Shown piece by piece: positions 1 through 8,465 of a stretch of 64,000 nt of DNA; positions within the stretch are counted from its first letter, which is position 1; the number at the start of each line of letters is the position of its first letter. Made by a program: the position numbers and the translations under genes. The DNA is from Erysipelotrichaceae bacterium (GTDB lineage Bacteria > Bacillota_I > Bacilli_A > Erysipelotrichales > Erysipelotrichaceae), in the NCBI GenBank assembly GCA_012523895.1, contig JAAYSZ010000002.1:1-64000 (forward strand), given 5' to 3'. The notes beneath the pieces were generated by a model that was given only the letters and a program-made list of their open reading frames with translations, had not been told where the DNA came from and made no database searches.

Positions 1-2
1 AA

Positions 3-167
3 AGTTTCCCAAGACGAGTAGAAACTTATGAATTATTACCAAAGATGAGTGAAATTCATTGTTGTCTTTCCCAACACGAGCAAAAGCAAGGAAATCAAAC
101 AGACATCAATCCTACGACCTCCACGCATGTGGAGAATGTGGTGTTGATGGAAAAGCTAGATATATAA
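3..167 (+). pseudogene. C-terminal fragment of a truncated gene, possibly RlmD/TrmA-type RNA methyltransferase tail
   Basis: An open frame enters from the left window edge and stops at 165-167. Its last residues read THVENVVLMEKLDI, which resembles the conserved end (HVETVVLL type) of RlmD-family 23S rRNA uracil methyltransferases. The preceding 40 residues do not look like that family, and the DNA at 5-90 is weakly repetitive with a period near 30 bp. It may therefore be a normal gene end with a variable stretch, or a degenerate relic. The gene body lies outside the window, so this is a low-confidence call. Confidence 0.3.
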
Positions 168-244
168 ATTCTAAGTAAATAAATATGGAATCCTTCTATG
201 ATATTTAAATAAATTGATAATAACTTAAATAGGAGGTGTTATTT

Positions 245-1315
245 TTGGAAATAAATGATTTATCTTTCTTAAATGATATTGAATATAAAAAGTTATTATC
301 AGAATTAAAAGAAAAAGTAAGAAGTAACCAACTTAAAGCATCATTTAAAGTAAATTATGAACTTTTAGATCTGTATTGGAATTTAGGAAAAGAGATAGTA
401 ACAAGACAAGAAAAGTATTCATGGGGAGATGCTTTTATAAAATCTTTGTCGAAAGATTTACGCAAGGAATTTCCAGATTTACAAGGCTTTTCTGAAACGA
501 ACTTAAAGTATATGAGGCGTTTTTATATATTTTATGAAAAAAGTCAACAGGCTGTTGACCAATTAGAATATATATTTTCGATTCCTTGGGGTCATCATAT
601 TCTGTTAATGACAAAATGCAAAAGTTTGGCAGTTACGTTATTTTACATTGATAAAACAATTAAAAATGGATGGAGTAGATCGGTTTTAGAACATCAAATT
701 GACAGTAATCTATATGAAAGAATTGGTCATGCTATTACTAATTTTGAACAAAGGCTTCCAGACTTTCAATCTGATCTTGCAAAACAAACCTTAAAAGATC
801 CATATAACTTTGATTTTTTAACGATTACAAATGAATATAATGAAAGAGAATTACAAAAAGAACTTGTAGAAAAGATATCTGAATTTCTTCTTGAATTAGG
901 AGATGGATTTGCATATGTAGGGAAAGAATATAAACTAAATATTAATGGTGATAATTTTTATATAGATTTACTTTTTTATCATATAAAACTTCAAGCTTAT
1001 GTAGTTGTTGAATTAAAAACTGAAAAGTTTAAACCAGAACATTTAGGGCAATTAAATTTTTATGTAACGGCAATTAATAAAAACATTAAAACTAATAGAG
1101 ACAATGAAACTATAGGGCTTCTTATTTGTAAAGATAAAAATGATGTAGTGGCAGAGTATTCTCTTGAAAGTATTTCTTTGCCTATAGGAATAAGTAAATA
1201 TGAAATTAAAAATATATTTAATGAGGAATATAAAAGTAGTTTACCAAGTATAAAAGAAATAGAGGAAGGTATAAAAGCTATAGATGGCGAAAATGTGAGT
1301 CATCCTAACAAATAA
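245..1315 (+). CDS. YhcG-family (DUF1016) PD-(D/E)XK nuclease-domain protein
   Basis: The product has an N-terminal DUF1016-type helical region (about residues 10-150, including the LDLYWNLGKEI and FPDLQGFSETNLKYMRRFY stretches). A C-terminal PD-(D/E)XK fold follows, with D241 in YIDLLFY and E256-L-K258 as the likely catalytic triad. YhcG proteins are predicted DNA nucleases often found near restriction systems; the biological substrate is not established. I place the start at TTG 245 because AGGAGG at 231-236 lies 8 bp upstream; an in-frame GTG at 236 overlaps that site. The gene stands alone, followed by a degenerate stretch that carries a collapsed second copy (1751-1858). The length of 356 aa is typical for the family, so this copy looks intact. 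Confidence 0.85.
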   Translation: MEINDLSFLNDIEYKKLLSELKEKVRSNQLKASFKVNYELLDLYWNLGKEIVTRQEKYSWGDAFIKSLSKDLRKEFPDLQGFSETNLKYMRRFYIFYEKSQQAVDQLEYIFSIPWGHHILLMTKCKSLAVTLFYIDKTIKNGWSRSVLEHQIDSNLYERIGHAITNFEQRLPDFQSDLAKQTLKDPYNFDFLTITNEYNERELQKELVEKISEFLLELGDGFAYVGKEYKLNINGDNFYIDLLFYHIKLQAYVVVELKTEKFKPEHLGQLNFYVTAINKNIKTNRDNETIGLLICKDKNDVVAEYSLESISLPIGISKYEIKNIFNEEYKSSLPSIKEIEEGIKAIDGENVSHPNK

Positions 1316-1357
1316 AGTAGAAAAACTTTAGAAAGCAAAAGGCTAACAAATAATATT

Positions 1358-1400
1358 TAATGGCATTATTTTCAAGTACAACTTGAAAAAAGTGCCGTTA
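1358..1400. terminator. Hairpin downstream of the YhcG-like gene
   Basis: Two arms at 1358-1377 and 1381-1400 are near-perfect inverse complements (TAATGGCA... against ...TGCCGTTA) around a 3-base loop. The arm contains an A/T run, and a short TTTAG tail follows. It could terminate the upstream gene, but the long arm and weak T-tract would also suit a miniature transposon end. Confidence 0.45.
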
Positions 1401-1444
1401 TTTAGTGTTGTAAACTTAGTTAGAAGATAATTAAATGATAAATA

Positions 1445-1671
1445 GGGACATTTCTAAAAAACTAATAGAGCTATCTATAAATGTCAAAATTGTAAAGTTA
1501 AATTCTTAGTATAGTTGTAAAATAAGTATATTTATTAGACGAAAAGAAAAAATTAATTTTATCCGATACAGATGATTATATTTGGAAATTTATTGATGAA
1601 ATACAAAAGCGGAGCGTGCATGTATAAATGTCAATATATAAATGTACAGAAAACACAAGATAAAAATGTAC
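1445..1671. other. Non-coding relic region with IS21-like terminal motifs
   Basis: No intact gene is visible between 1316 and 2022. GGGACATTT at 1445-1453 faces three AATGTC/AATGTAC motifs at 1627-1632, 1641-1647 and 1665-1671 in opposite orientation. Multiple short ACATTT-type repeats facing inward are characteristic of IS21-family ends. An interrupted reading frame at 1541-1626 ends in the unrecognised peptide WKFIDEIQKRSVHV. The call rests on short motifs only. Confidence 0.2.
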
Positions 1672-1750
1672 AAAAAAACAAAAAAAAATTAAGAAATACT
1701 TCTATTATATTTAAATAAATTAATAATAACTTAAATAGAAGGTGTTATTT

Positions 1751-1858
1751 TTGAAAAGTAATGATTTATCTTTCATAAATGATATTGAATATAAAAGTAG
1801 TTTGCCAACTATAAAGGAAATAGAGGAAGGGATAAAAGCTATTGATAAAAAGAAATAA
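1751..1858 (+). pseudogene. Collapsed second copy of the YhcG-like gene (35 codons)
   Basis: DNA from about 1697 to 1796 matches the leader and first codons of the gene at 245 (same TTG start context; NDLSFxNDIEYK). It then jumps in frame to that gene's last codons (SSLPxIKEIEEGIKAID). The jump lies exactly on the 10-mer GAATATAAAA, which occurs in the intact gene at 281-290 and again at 1226-1235. The structure is therefore a duplicate that lost 945 bp (315 codons) by recombination across that short repeat. The remaining 35-codon frame has a weakened ribosome site (AGAAGG) and lacks all nuclease residues. Confidence 0.85.
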
Positions 1859-1956
1859 AATATTTATTTATCCAAAAAACTATATCTTTTTGTTATAAAA
1901 ATCTTTTAAAAGAATTGCTATTAAATATTTCATAATATATTAAGTAACAGAATATA

Positions 1957-1986
1957 AAAACCAACTCTCAAATAAGAGTTGGTTTA
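1957..1986 (-). terminator. Intrinsic terminator of xpt
   Basis: AAAACCAACTCT at 1957-1968 pairs with AAGAGTTGGTTT after a 5-base loop. On the minus strand the stem is followed by a T-rich tail. It sits 37 bp past the xpt stop codon. Confidence 0.8.
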
Positions 1987-2022
1987 AAATTTATTGTTTA
2001 TATAATTAAAAATTAATAATAA

Positions 2023-2598
2023 TTACTTTCTAAAAATTATTTCATTTTCATTCATATCATCTATTATCGCAAGAGATTCAACTCTTATACCCATATTTCT
2101 TAAATCTTTACCACCATTTTGATAACCTTTTTCAATAACTATTCCAACACCTGCTACATTTGCCTTGCTTTGATTAACAACATCAATAAGTCCTTTCATG
2201 GCATTTCCTTCTGCTAAAAAGTCATCTATTATTAGAATATTATCATTTTTTTTTAGAAACTTTTGTGCCACAGTAATTGTATAATTTTTAGAATAAGTAT
2301 AGGATTTCACAGTACTTGTATATAAGTCTCCATCAAGATTTTGACTTTTAGCTTTTTTGGCAAATACTACAGGAATATTATCAAAATATTGTGCCACAAT
2401 GGAAGCTATTGCAATACCAGAAGCTTCTATGGTAAGAATTTTGTTAATATTTACATCACTGAATATTCTTTTAAATTCCTTACCAACTTCTTGTAAAAAT
2501 TGTATATCAAGCCTATGATTTAAAAAATTATCAACCTTTAGAATGTTTCCTTCTTTTACTTTACCTTCATTTATAATTTTTTCTTTTAGTAGCTGCAT
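2023..2598 (-). CDS. xpt: Xanthine phosphoribosyltransferase
   Basis: Converts xanthine and PRPP to XMP in cytoplasmic purine salvage. The 191-aa product has the family's usual length and opening (MQLLKEKI), the [12 protein letters not shown] loop near residue 55, the VVFAKKAKS stretch near residue 80, and the PRPP-binding motif [11 protein letters not shown] near residue 125. The start has GGGAGG a few bases upstream. In many Bacillota xpt is controlled by a purine riboswitch; I looked for one in 2599-2860 on the minus strand and saw none. It is a single gene with its own terminator, divergent from the esterase gene at 2863. Confidence 0.95.
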   Translation of the reverse strand: MQLLKEKIINEGKVKEGNILKVDNFLNHRLDIQFLQEVGKEFKRIFSDVNINKILTIEASGIAIASIVAQYFDNIPVVFAKKAKSQNLDGDLYTSTVKSYTYSKNYTITVAQKFLKKNDNILIIDDFLAEGNAMKGLIDVVNQSKANVAGVGIVIEKGYQNGGKDLRNMGIRVESLAIIDDMNENEIIFRK

Positions 2599-2676
2599 TT
2601 ATACCTCCCAATGTTTTTATATAATAATATTAGTATTGTAGCATGAATTGATTGTGTTTTTTTATTTATAATTATT

Positions 2677-2718
2677 AAAATATGACCGAATGAAAACTCA
2701 AAATATGACCGAATGAGA
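2677..2718. promoter_or_regulatory. Pair of direct repeats, probable regulator binding sites
   Basis: AAAATATGACCGAATGA occurs at 2677 and again at 2700, 23 bp apart, with both copies nearly identical over about 20 bp. They lie in the divergent gap between xpt and the esterase/acyltransferase pair. TGACC half-sites are common in TetR-family operators, but no such regulator is encoded in this window. A TATAAT box at 2810-2815 may be the -10 of the rightward gene. Confidence 0.45.
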
Positions 2719-2862
2719 ATTTAAAATAATGTAAAATGAAATGCTATATTGCAAAACTAAAGTTTTTTATATTGATTCTAGCATATTCCCTTAGTATTAA
2801 TATTAATGATATAATCAAAAAAGATTTATAAATGTTTAGATTTAATTCTAAGAGGAATAAAT

Positions 2863-3792
2863 ATGAATTTACTAGTTAAAATTGCGCTTAAAATAATATC
2901 CTTACCTATTTTTGATATGACTAGAGATTATGAGATTGTACGTCGATTTCAGGATTGGGCTGCAAAAAATGAAGAGTTACCACCTGATTTTGTTCTTTTT
3001 GATGAAAAAATAATATCATCAGATGGTGCTCATTACATTCCGGTTCGTGTTTTTACAAGTCTAGAAGAAAATCACAATGGTATTCTTTTATTCTTTCATG
3101 GTGGAGGATTTGTGATTGGTAATGTAGAAACTTATACCTTACCTTGTTTACAGTTAGTTAAGCAGACTGGATTATTTATTCTTTCTGTTGATTATCGTTT
3201 GGCTCCAGAACATCCATTTCCTAAAGGTCTTGATGATTGTTATGAGGTATTAAAATTTCTTGTGACGGATACTTCTGGTCGTTTTCGACCACTTACAGTA
3301 ATGGGAGATTCTGCTGGTGGAAATCTTGCGGCGGTAGCCTGTAAACGTCTTTTAGATCAAAATTTACCTCTTCCTGATCAACAGATTTTGATTTATCCTG
3401 CTGTTAGTGGAGATTATTCAGAGAGCTCACCATTTCCTTCTATGCATGAAAAGGCAGAGGATTTTGGTTTAACAAGAAAAAAACTAATGGAATATTATGA
3501 AATGTATGTTCCAGAAGGGATGGATAATAAATCTTCAGAAATAGCTCCTTTGTCTGCATCAAATTTAAGTGGTATGCCTAGAACTTTGATTATAACAGCA
3601 GAACATGATCCACTAAGAGATGAAGGGGAAGCTTATGCTGAGAAATTACGTAGTTATGGTGTTGATGTAACAATGAAACGAATTTTAAATGTACCGCATG
3701 GTTTTTGGACATATGAGCGCCCATTTTCTGATGCTATTAATCAGCTATATGAAAGCATTAGTTTATTTATAAAGGGGAAAAATGATGAGTAA
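2863..3792 (+). CDS. Alpha/beta hydrolase, HSL-type esterase
   Basis: Carboxylesterase of the hormone-sensitive lipase (bacterial family IV) group. The oxyanion motif HGGG is at residues 79-82, the nucleophile lies in GDSAGG at 148-153 (S150), and the acid and base are D249 (EHDPLRDE) and H279 (PHGFW). Length 309 aa is normal for the family and there is no signal peptide, so it should act on a small acyl ester in the cytoplasm. Its end overlaps the start of the membrane acyltransferase gene at 3782, so the two are translationally coupled and probably make and break the same ester. Arginine codons are often CGT/CGA, unlike the AGA-only fatty acid genes at the right end. Confidence 0.9.
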   Translation: MNLLVKIALKIISLPIFDMTRDYEIVRRFQDWAAKNEELPPDFVLFDEKIISSDGAHYIPVRVFTSLEENHNGILLFFHGGGFVIGNVETYTLPCLQLVKQTGLFILSVDYRLAPEHPFPKGLDDCYEVLKFLVTDTSGRFRPLTVMGDSAGGNLAAVACKRLLDQNLPLPDQQILIYPAVSGDYSESSPFPSMHEKAEDFGLTRKKLMEYYEMYVPEGMDNKSSEIAPLSASNLSGMPRTLIITAEHDPLRDEGEAYAEKLRSYGVDVTMKRILNVPHGFWTYERPFSDAINQLYESISLFIKGKNDE

Positions 3793-5698
3793 AAGAGCAT
3801 ACCCTGATTCTGTTTGGTATCGTAGATTTGGAAAGCGTTGGTTACCTTTAGAGAATGCATCAAAAATTTTTCTTGCAACTTATAGTACGGTAGATACCAA
3901 AGTATATCGATATACTGCAGTTCTTTATGAAAAGATTGACCCTATAAAATTACAAAGAGCTACAGAAAGAGCATTTGATTATTTTGATTTGTATCGAGCA
4001 ATTTTAAGAAGAGGAATTTTTTGGTATTATTTGGAAGAATCTAATTTGCGTCCTAAAGTACAATATGAAACAGATGTTCCTTGTTCACTTTTATATACAC
4101 ATGATTACCAAGGTCTTTTATTTAGAGTTTTGTATCGAGAAAATCGAATACATCTTGAAGTGTCTCATGCACTTTCTGATGGAAATGGTGCTTTACGTTT
4201 TTTTCGTGGAATTTTAAAATCATATTTTGATGAATCTTTAAATATAGATTCTATAATGTCACCTTTACAACACAGAGATCAAATGATGGATGCATTTTCA
4301 CATCGTTTAAAATATCAAAAATCAGAAAAATTATTAGATATTGGAAAGAAAACAATTATAAATCGCAAAGAAAAATCATTTCCTATTTATCATATTAAAG
4401 ATATTTTGACATTAGATGGAAGAATGCGAGTAACAGAGATGCAGTGTAAAACAAAATCTATTATTACATGTGCAAAAGCTTATAAATCGACCATTACTGT
4501 TTTTCTTACAGCAATTTTTATTCAATCAATTATTGAACATATGCCACAAAAGTATAAGGATAAAAATTCGGTTGTTTCAATTTCTGTTCCAGTAGATTTA
4601 AGAAGATTTTTTCCTTCTGAAACAGCAAGAAATTTTTTCGCTACGATTTTGGTTTCTTATGGTTCTAGTGAAGATCAGTCTCTTTTAGCAATTTGTGAAT
4701 CACTTACAAAACAATTTGAAGAAAAGATTACTCCTGAAAAGATGGAAGAAAAAATAAAAAAATTAGTTGCATTAGAGACAAGTTTTGCTTTACGTTGGGT
4801 TCCTAGGCCAGTTAAAGATGCGGTTTTGAAAATTGCAAATTATGTAAATAATAAAAAAATAACAGCATCTATGACAAATACCGGTCAATTACTTCTTGGG
4901 GAACCATTTGATGAAAAAGTGTGTTCTGCAGGAATTATGTCATCAGCTATTCGTCCACAATTTTCTGTAATGAGTCATAAAGATATTTTTACTATAACTT
5001 TTACTTCACCTTATGTAAGTGATAATATACAAAAGTCATTCTATAATCGTTTAGAAGAGCAAGGGATTTCTGTAAAGGTTTATGGAAATATCGTGTATGG
5101 TAAAAATGCAAAAGGTACATCGCAAGTAGACCATAGTGTATATCCAGATGTATCACCTCGATATGATTCGATTTCTGCATTTCAGTGGTTATTATCTATT
5201 TCTATAATTTTAATTTCATTAGAGAAAATAATTAATAATGCAATTCCTTGGTTTGACCTTTCTTTACGTTTTATTTTGCTTATTATTGCTGGAATGTGGG
5301 GAGTAGTTCTTGCAATATTACGTAAAAAAAGAAATCCCAACAAAGTATTGCTTTATCAAGTGGGAATTTTTGAAAGTTTAACCTTATTATGGGATTTATT
5401 TTCTGGATGGACTGGATGGTCTTTAAATTATGCATTGCCTATTATAACGATTACTTCAATTATTGCGGCATTAATTGCAGCGCGTGTTTCCAGTTTGAAA
5501 ATTGGAGATACTCTTTTATATTTACAAGGTGTTGCTTTGATTGGATTAATTCCTTTTATTATAAGCGTTCTTGGGTGGGTACAGCCAGTATGGCCAAGTA
5601 TTGTGGCTTCAACTTTTAGTTTATTAGTTTTTTTGTATACACTTATTAAATATTGGAAAGAGTTAAAGATTGAAGTTTTAAAGAAATTTCATATGTAA
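3782..5698 (+). CDS. Condensation-domain-like acyltransferase fused to a membrane domain
   Basis: Residues 1-440 resemble the alcohol acetyltransferase/condensation superfamily. HALSDG near residue 129 matches the HxxxDG catalytic motif, and VSISVPVDLRRFFP looks like the conserved latch region. From about residue 460 there are five or six hydrophobic segments (for example ISIILISLEKIINNAI), resembling the DUF6320-type tail found in such proteins. The product is probably a membrane-anchored O- or N-acyltransferase acting on a lipid or envelope alcohol; the substrate is not predictable. Two adjacent ATGs (3782, 3785) follow a GGGG ribosome site; either may be used. It overlaps the upstream esterase gene by 11 bp. 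Confidence 0.75.
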   Translation: MMSKRAYPDSVWYRRFGKRWLPLENASKIFLATYSTVDTKVYRYTAVLYEKIDPIKLQRATERAFDYFDLYRAILRRGIFWYYLEESNLRPKVQYETDVPCSLLYTHDYQGLLFRVLYRENRIHLEVSHALSDGNGALRFFRGILKSYFDESLNIDSIMSPLQHRDQMMDAFSHRLKYQKSEKLLDIGKKTIINRKEKSFPIYHIKDILTLDGRMRVTEMQCKTKSIITCAKAYKSTITVFLTAIFIQSIIEHMPQKYKDKNSVVSISVPVDLRRFFPSETARNFFATILVSYGSSEDQSLLAICESLTKQFEEKITPEKMEEKIKKLVALETSFALRWVPRPVKDAVLKIANYVNNKKITASMTNTGQLLLGEPFDEKVCSAGIMSSAIRPQFSVMSHKDIFTITFTSPYVSDNIQKSFYNRLEEQGISVKVYGNIVYGKNAKGTSQVDHSVYPDVSPRYDSISAFQWLLSISIILISLEKIINNAIPWFDLSLRFILLIIAGMWGVVLAILRKKRNPNKVLLYQVGIFESLTLLWDLFSGWTGWSLNYALPIITITSIIAALIAARVSSLKIGDTLLYLQGVALIGLIPFIISVLGWVQPVWPSIVASTFSLLVFLYTLIKYWKELKIEVLKKFHM

Positions 5699-5731
5699 TT
5701 AAATTTAAGATATATAAGGAACATATTATTA

Positions 5732-6268
5732 CTAATTATAGGTAAAGGTAGGCAGTAGTCTTTTTACGATTATTGTTGCTACTGCTATTTTAAAGAACTC
5801 ACCTGGTAAAAATGGAATAACACAAATCATTAATGAACTATATAAATCCATATTCATTAAAAACATAAACCATAATGTTCCTAGTGTAAGGTATGTAAAC
5901 ATTCCACTTAACATTGCAATAGGGAATATAAAGGTTTTATTGTTTTTGTTCCATTTTTCAATAATAAATCCAGTTATAAATGCTGCAGGTATGTAACCAA
6001 TAATATAACCACCAGTTGGTCCTAATAGTGCATCTAGACCACTACGAAACATAGCAAAAACAGGTATACCAAAAGCTCCAAGCATTGCAAATATCAAAAG
6101 ACTTAATGCACCAAGTTTTGATCCTAGCAATGCTCCAGAAATAAATACTGCAAATGTAGCAAGATTAATAGGAATTGGACCAATAGGTATAGCAATTTGA
6201 GATAGTATGGCAGTTAAAGCCGCAAATAAGGCACACATTACCATTTTGTGTGTTTTTTTTCTTTGCAT
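5732..6268 (-). CDS. bioY: BioY, biotin-specific S component of an ECF transporter
   Basis: A 178-aa hydrophobic protein with about six membrane spans. It carries the BioY hallmarks PIGPIPINLATFAVFISGALLG near residue 30 and FRSGLDALLGPTGGYIIGY near residue 75. It captures biotin and works with the shared energising module (EcfA/A'/T), which is not in this window. Imported biotin would be needed by the acetyl-CoA carboxylase at 55.8 kb, since no biotin synthesis gene is seen here. The ribosome site AAAGGAG precedes the ATG. It is convergent with the acyltransferase gene and has no clear terminator of its own. Confidence 0.93.
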   Translation of the reverse strand: MQRKKTHKMVMCALFAALTAILSQIAIPIGPIPINLATFAVFISGALLGSKLGALSLLIFAMLGAFGIPVFAMFRSGLDALLGPTGGYIIGYIPAAFITGFIIEKWNKNNKTFIFPIAMLSGMFTYLTLGTLWFMFLMNMDLYSSLMICVIPFLPGEFFKIAVATIIVKRLLPTFTYN

Positions 6269-6291
6269 GGAATTAATCTCCTTTAAAAGTC

Positions 6292-6327
6292 ATGTTGTCA
6301 ATGTAGCATGAAAATAGTATGTTGTCA
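6292..6327 (-). promoter_or_regulatory. Direct repeat in the bioY promoter region
   Basis: ATGTTGTCA occurs at 6292-6300 and 6319-6327 (27 bp apart). On the minus strand a plausible promoter runs from ATGACA (-35) over 17 bp to TACATT (-10), so the repeats bracket it. They do not form the inverted GTTAAC-type BirA operator, so the regulator is unknown. Confidence 0.35.
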
Positions 6328-6533
6328 TTATTTTTATTAATACTGATATGATTTAACTTAGAAGTATTAACACCAATATAACCTAATGAAAATAATAAAT
6401 ATGATGGATTAATGTTATACTTTTACTAGTAATAATTTATTGTAATTGTTGATATTCTATACATATAAATTAAAAATATTTTAAAAAAATAAATGTATTT
6501 GATAGTAAATTTGTAAGAGAGGCGGATTATTAT

Positions 6534-7160
6534 ATGAGTAATGATAAACATTATTATGAATGGTATGCTCTTCTTTCAATTTGTTATCTTCTTAAACTAG
6601 ATATTGATGACTTTGAACATAAAGATAGACCTGATTTACAAAGTAATATAAATAATATTGGTATTGAAGTTGTTCGTGCAATAACGCAAGAACAAGGCCT
6701 TACTTACTCATTAATTAACACTTATTTTGGGAAAGGATTATCTGGAGAAGAAATTGTTAAATTAATACAGAAAAACAATAAAAAGAATAAATTCAAAGGT
6801 ACAGTTTCTTCTGTTAATGGGAAAGCTGTTATTTCTAATACTAAAGAATTATATGATAGTAATATTCATAAACTTCAAGTTATTGAAAAGATAGAAAGAA
6901 AAGCTAAACTATTTGAAAATTATATAAAGTTTAAAATTAATGGATTATATTGTTTTACCCAAACAGGATTAATAAATGAAAAAGATTATCCTGATATAAT
7001 AATTGCGTGTAATAATAGTCCATTTGATATCGTATTTATTAATTGTATTAATCGTATACTTTTATGGAATAAACAACCTAACTGTATTATTGAACATATA
7101 ATTTCTTATGATTTATTATCTAAATGGGATAAAGAAGCATTAAATAAATATGGAATTTAA
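6534..7160 (+). CDS. Unknown protein with a possible PD-(D/E)XK-like N-terminus
   Basis: A 208-aa soluble protein that I do not recognise. Residues 25-50 read HKDRPDLQSN...IGIEVVRAI, reminiscent of the RPD-(x)n-GIEV core seen in some PD-(D/E)XK-like proteins, but the lysine is replaced by valine, so catalysis is doubtful. The middle is lysine-rich and helical. The C-terminal part (YPDIIIACNNSPFDIVFINCINRILL) alternates hydrophobic residues like a beta-rich domain. A ribosome site AGAGGCGG precedes ATG 6534. It is monocistronic, with AT-rich gaps on both sides. Confidence 0.6.
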   Translation: MSNDKHYYEWYALLSICYLLKLDIDDFEHKDRPDLQSNINNIGIEVVRAITQEQGLTYSLINTYFGKGLSGEEIVKLIQKNNKKNKFKGTVSSVNGKAVISNTKELYDSNIHKLQVIEKIERKAKLFENYIKFKINGLYCFTQTGLINEKDYPDIIIACNNSPFDIVFINCINRILLWNKQPNCIIEHIISYDLLSKWDKEALNKYGI

Positions 7161-7334
7161 ATTTTATGTTCAATTATAGCAAAAGTGGTATAGATTGTGT
7201 TTATAGGGAAAACATAAATTTATTATGTTTTATTAGAATAAGTATTAAATTATTGATTATTTAAAAACTTTAAGATGTTCGAAATATTTATAAAAGTCTA
7301 AATAATATAAAATATTTGAAAAATGGAGAGTGCA

Positions 7335-8033
7335 ATGGTTGTAAAAACTAAATTAACAAAAACTGGAATTAATGCGATTACTTCACCATTTCGTTGGATA
7401 ATTGTAACTGGAATTATTTATTTTATTGCATCTGGTACAATTAATAAAATTAGAGTCTGGATGTATATAGGCTTTTATATTATTGGTTCATTAATAGGTA
7501 ATATTATATTAATAAAGAAAACTCCTGAATTATTAAACCAAAGAGGAAAAATACAAGAAGGTACAAAAATAATAGATAAAATAATTATTTTTACATATTT
7601 TATTTTTGCTATTGTTATAACTCCTTTGGTTGCAGGTTTAGATTCAAGATATAAAATATCCTCTCTACCATTTCACTTTATATATATTGGAATAATCTTT
7701 TATTTATTATCATTATTTTTTTCTGTTTGGTCAATGTTGCATAATCCTTTTTTTGAGGGAACTGTCCGCATTCAAAAAGATAAAAATCATAGAGTGATTA
7801 GTACTGGTCCTTATAAAATTGTACGACATCCAGGATATTTTGGTATGATTTTAGGTTCGTTGCCTATACCTTTTTCATTTGGCTCAATTTGTAGTTTTAT
7901 TCCTGTTAGTATAATGATTTTACTTGTGTTTATTAGAACAATTTATGAAGATAAAACCTTACAAAATGAATTAGAAGGTTATAAAGAATATTGTCTAAAG
8001 GTAAAATTTCGTTTAATACCTTTTTTGTGGTGA
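7335..8033 (+). CDS. ICMT/PEMT-family membrane methyltransferase
   Basis: An integral membrane SAM-dependent methyltransferase of the isoprenylcysteine carboxyl methyltransferase/phospholipid methyltransferase type. About five membrane segments are followed by the conserved C-terminal motif GPYKIVRHPGYFG (near residue 155) and the YKEYCLKVKFRLIP tail containing the second SAM-contact region. Bacterial members often methylate lipids or small hydrophobic molecules; the substrate is not known. GGAGAG at 7325-7330 places the start at ATG 7335; an ATG at 7323 overlaps that ribosome site. A SAM-I riboswitch-controlled gene lies just downstream on the other strand, which may be coincidence. Confidence 0.82.
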   Translation: MVVKTKLTKTGINAITSPFRWIIVTGIIYFIASGTINKIRVWMYIGFYIIGSLIGNIILIKKTPELLNQRGKIQEGTKIIDKIIIFTYFIFAIVITPLVAGLDSRYKISSLPFHFIYIGIIFYLLSLFFSVWSMLHNPFFEGTVRIQKDKNHRVISTGPYKIVRHPGYFGMILGSLPIPFSFGSICSFIPVSIMILLVFIRTIYEDKTLQNELEGYKEYCLKVKFRLIPFLW

Positions 8034-8082
8034 AAAATAAATAATAATCATTAAATATAAATTTTATAATACATAAATATAA

Positions 8083-8397
8083 TTAATATATTTTTGTATT
8101 ATTAAAATAATGATTTAAAAAGTCATCAATAGTAAGAATAACTCTGCTTGTAGCAGCACATGCGGCACAAGTTACATTTCCCATATGTCCTATTGTTTTA
8201 TTTTTTGTATCTATTGAAAGAGGAAAACGTGTTTCTATGCAACTTTCATAATCTGCCCAAGAAGTCTGAGTGAAGGAATAACCTTTTTTTATTAGTAAAT
8301 TAATAAGTTTAATTCGTTCATCTTTTGTTTTTACATGAACATAATGTGTTGTTCGATTAAGTGTGAAGTAATCTAATCTTAATTTAGATAATGACAT
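8083..8397 (-). CDS. Small protein of unknown function under a SAM-I riboswitch
   Basis: A 104-aa protein with no family I recognise. It begins MSLSKLRLDYFTLNRTTHY and contains a lysine-rich helix (residues 25-40), a Trp/Cys-containing middle (TSWADYESCIETRF) and TCAACAATSRVIL near residue 75. The last motif has two cysteines spaced CAAC that might bind a metal or be redox-active. The start at 8397 is set by GGAGGA 7-8 bases upstream. Upstream lie a clear SAM-I aptamer and terminator, so expression should rise when SAM is scarce. That links the gene to methionine, SAM or sulfur metabolism, or to uptake of a precursor, although the sequence itself gives no activity. Confidence 0.7.
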   Translation of the reverse strand: MSLSKLRLDYFTLNRTTHYVHVKTKDERIKLINLLIKKGYSFTQTSWADYESCIETRFPLSIDTKNKTIGHMGNVTCAACAATSRVILTIDDFLNHYFNNTKIY

Positions 8398-8424
8398 TTT
8401 ATATCCTCCTTGTTTTTTAAAATT

Positions 8425-8452
8425 AAAAAAGCATCCATAATTTGATGGATGC
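8425..8452 (-). terminator. Expression-platform terminator of the SAM-I riboswitch
   Basis: GCATCCAT at 8431-8438 pairs with ATGGATGC at 8445-8452. On the minus strand the stem is followed by six T residues (8425-8430). It lies between the aptamer and the ribosome site of the gene at 8397, as expected for transcriptional control. Confidence 0.88.
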
Positions 8453-8465
8453 AAATTAAATTAAT

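Noticed and set aside
2599..2862. Purine riboswitch upstream of xpt
   Set aside because: The conserved purine-aptamer core sequences are absent on the minus strand; the gap holds only promoters and the 2677/2700 repeats.
5389..5619. Plus-strand frame inside the acyltransferase membrane tail
   Set aside because: Frame-shifted shadow of hydrophobic codons; no ribosome site and unusual residue composition rich in Trp, Cys and Phe.
6292..6327. BirA operator at bioY
   Set aside because: The sites are direct, not inverted, repeats and lack the GTTAAC-type half-sites; kept only as an unassigned regulatory repeat.
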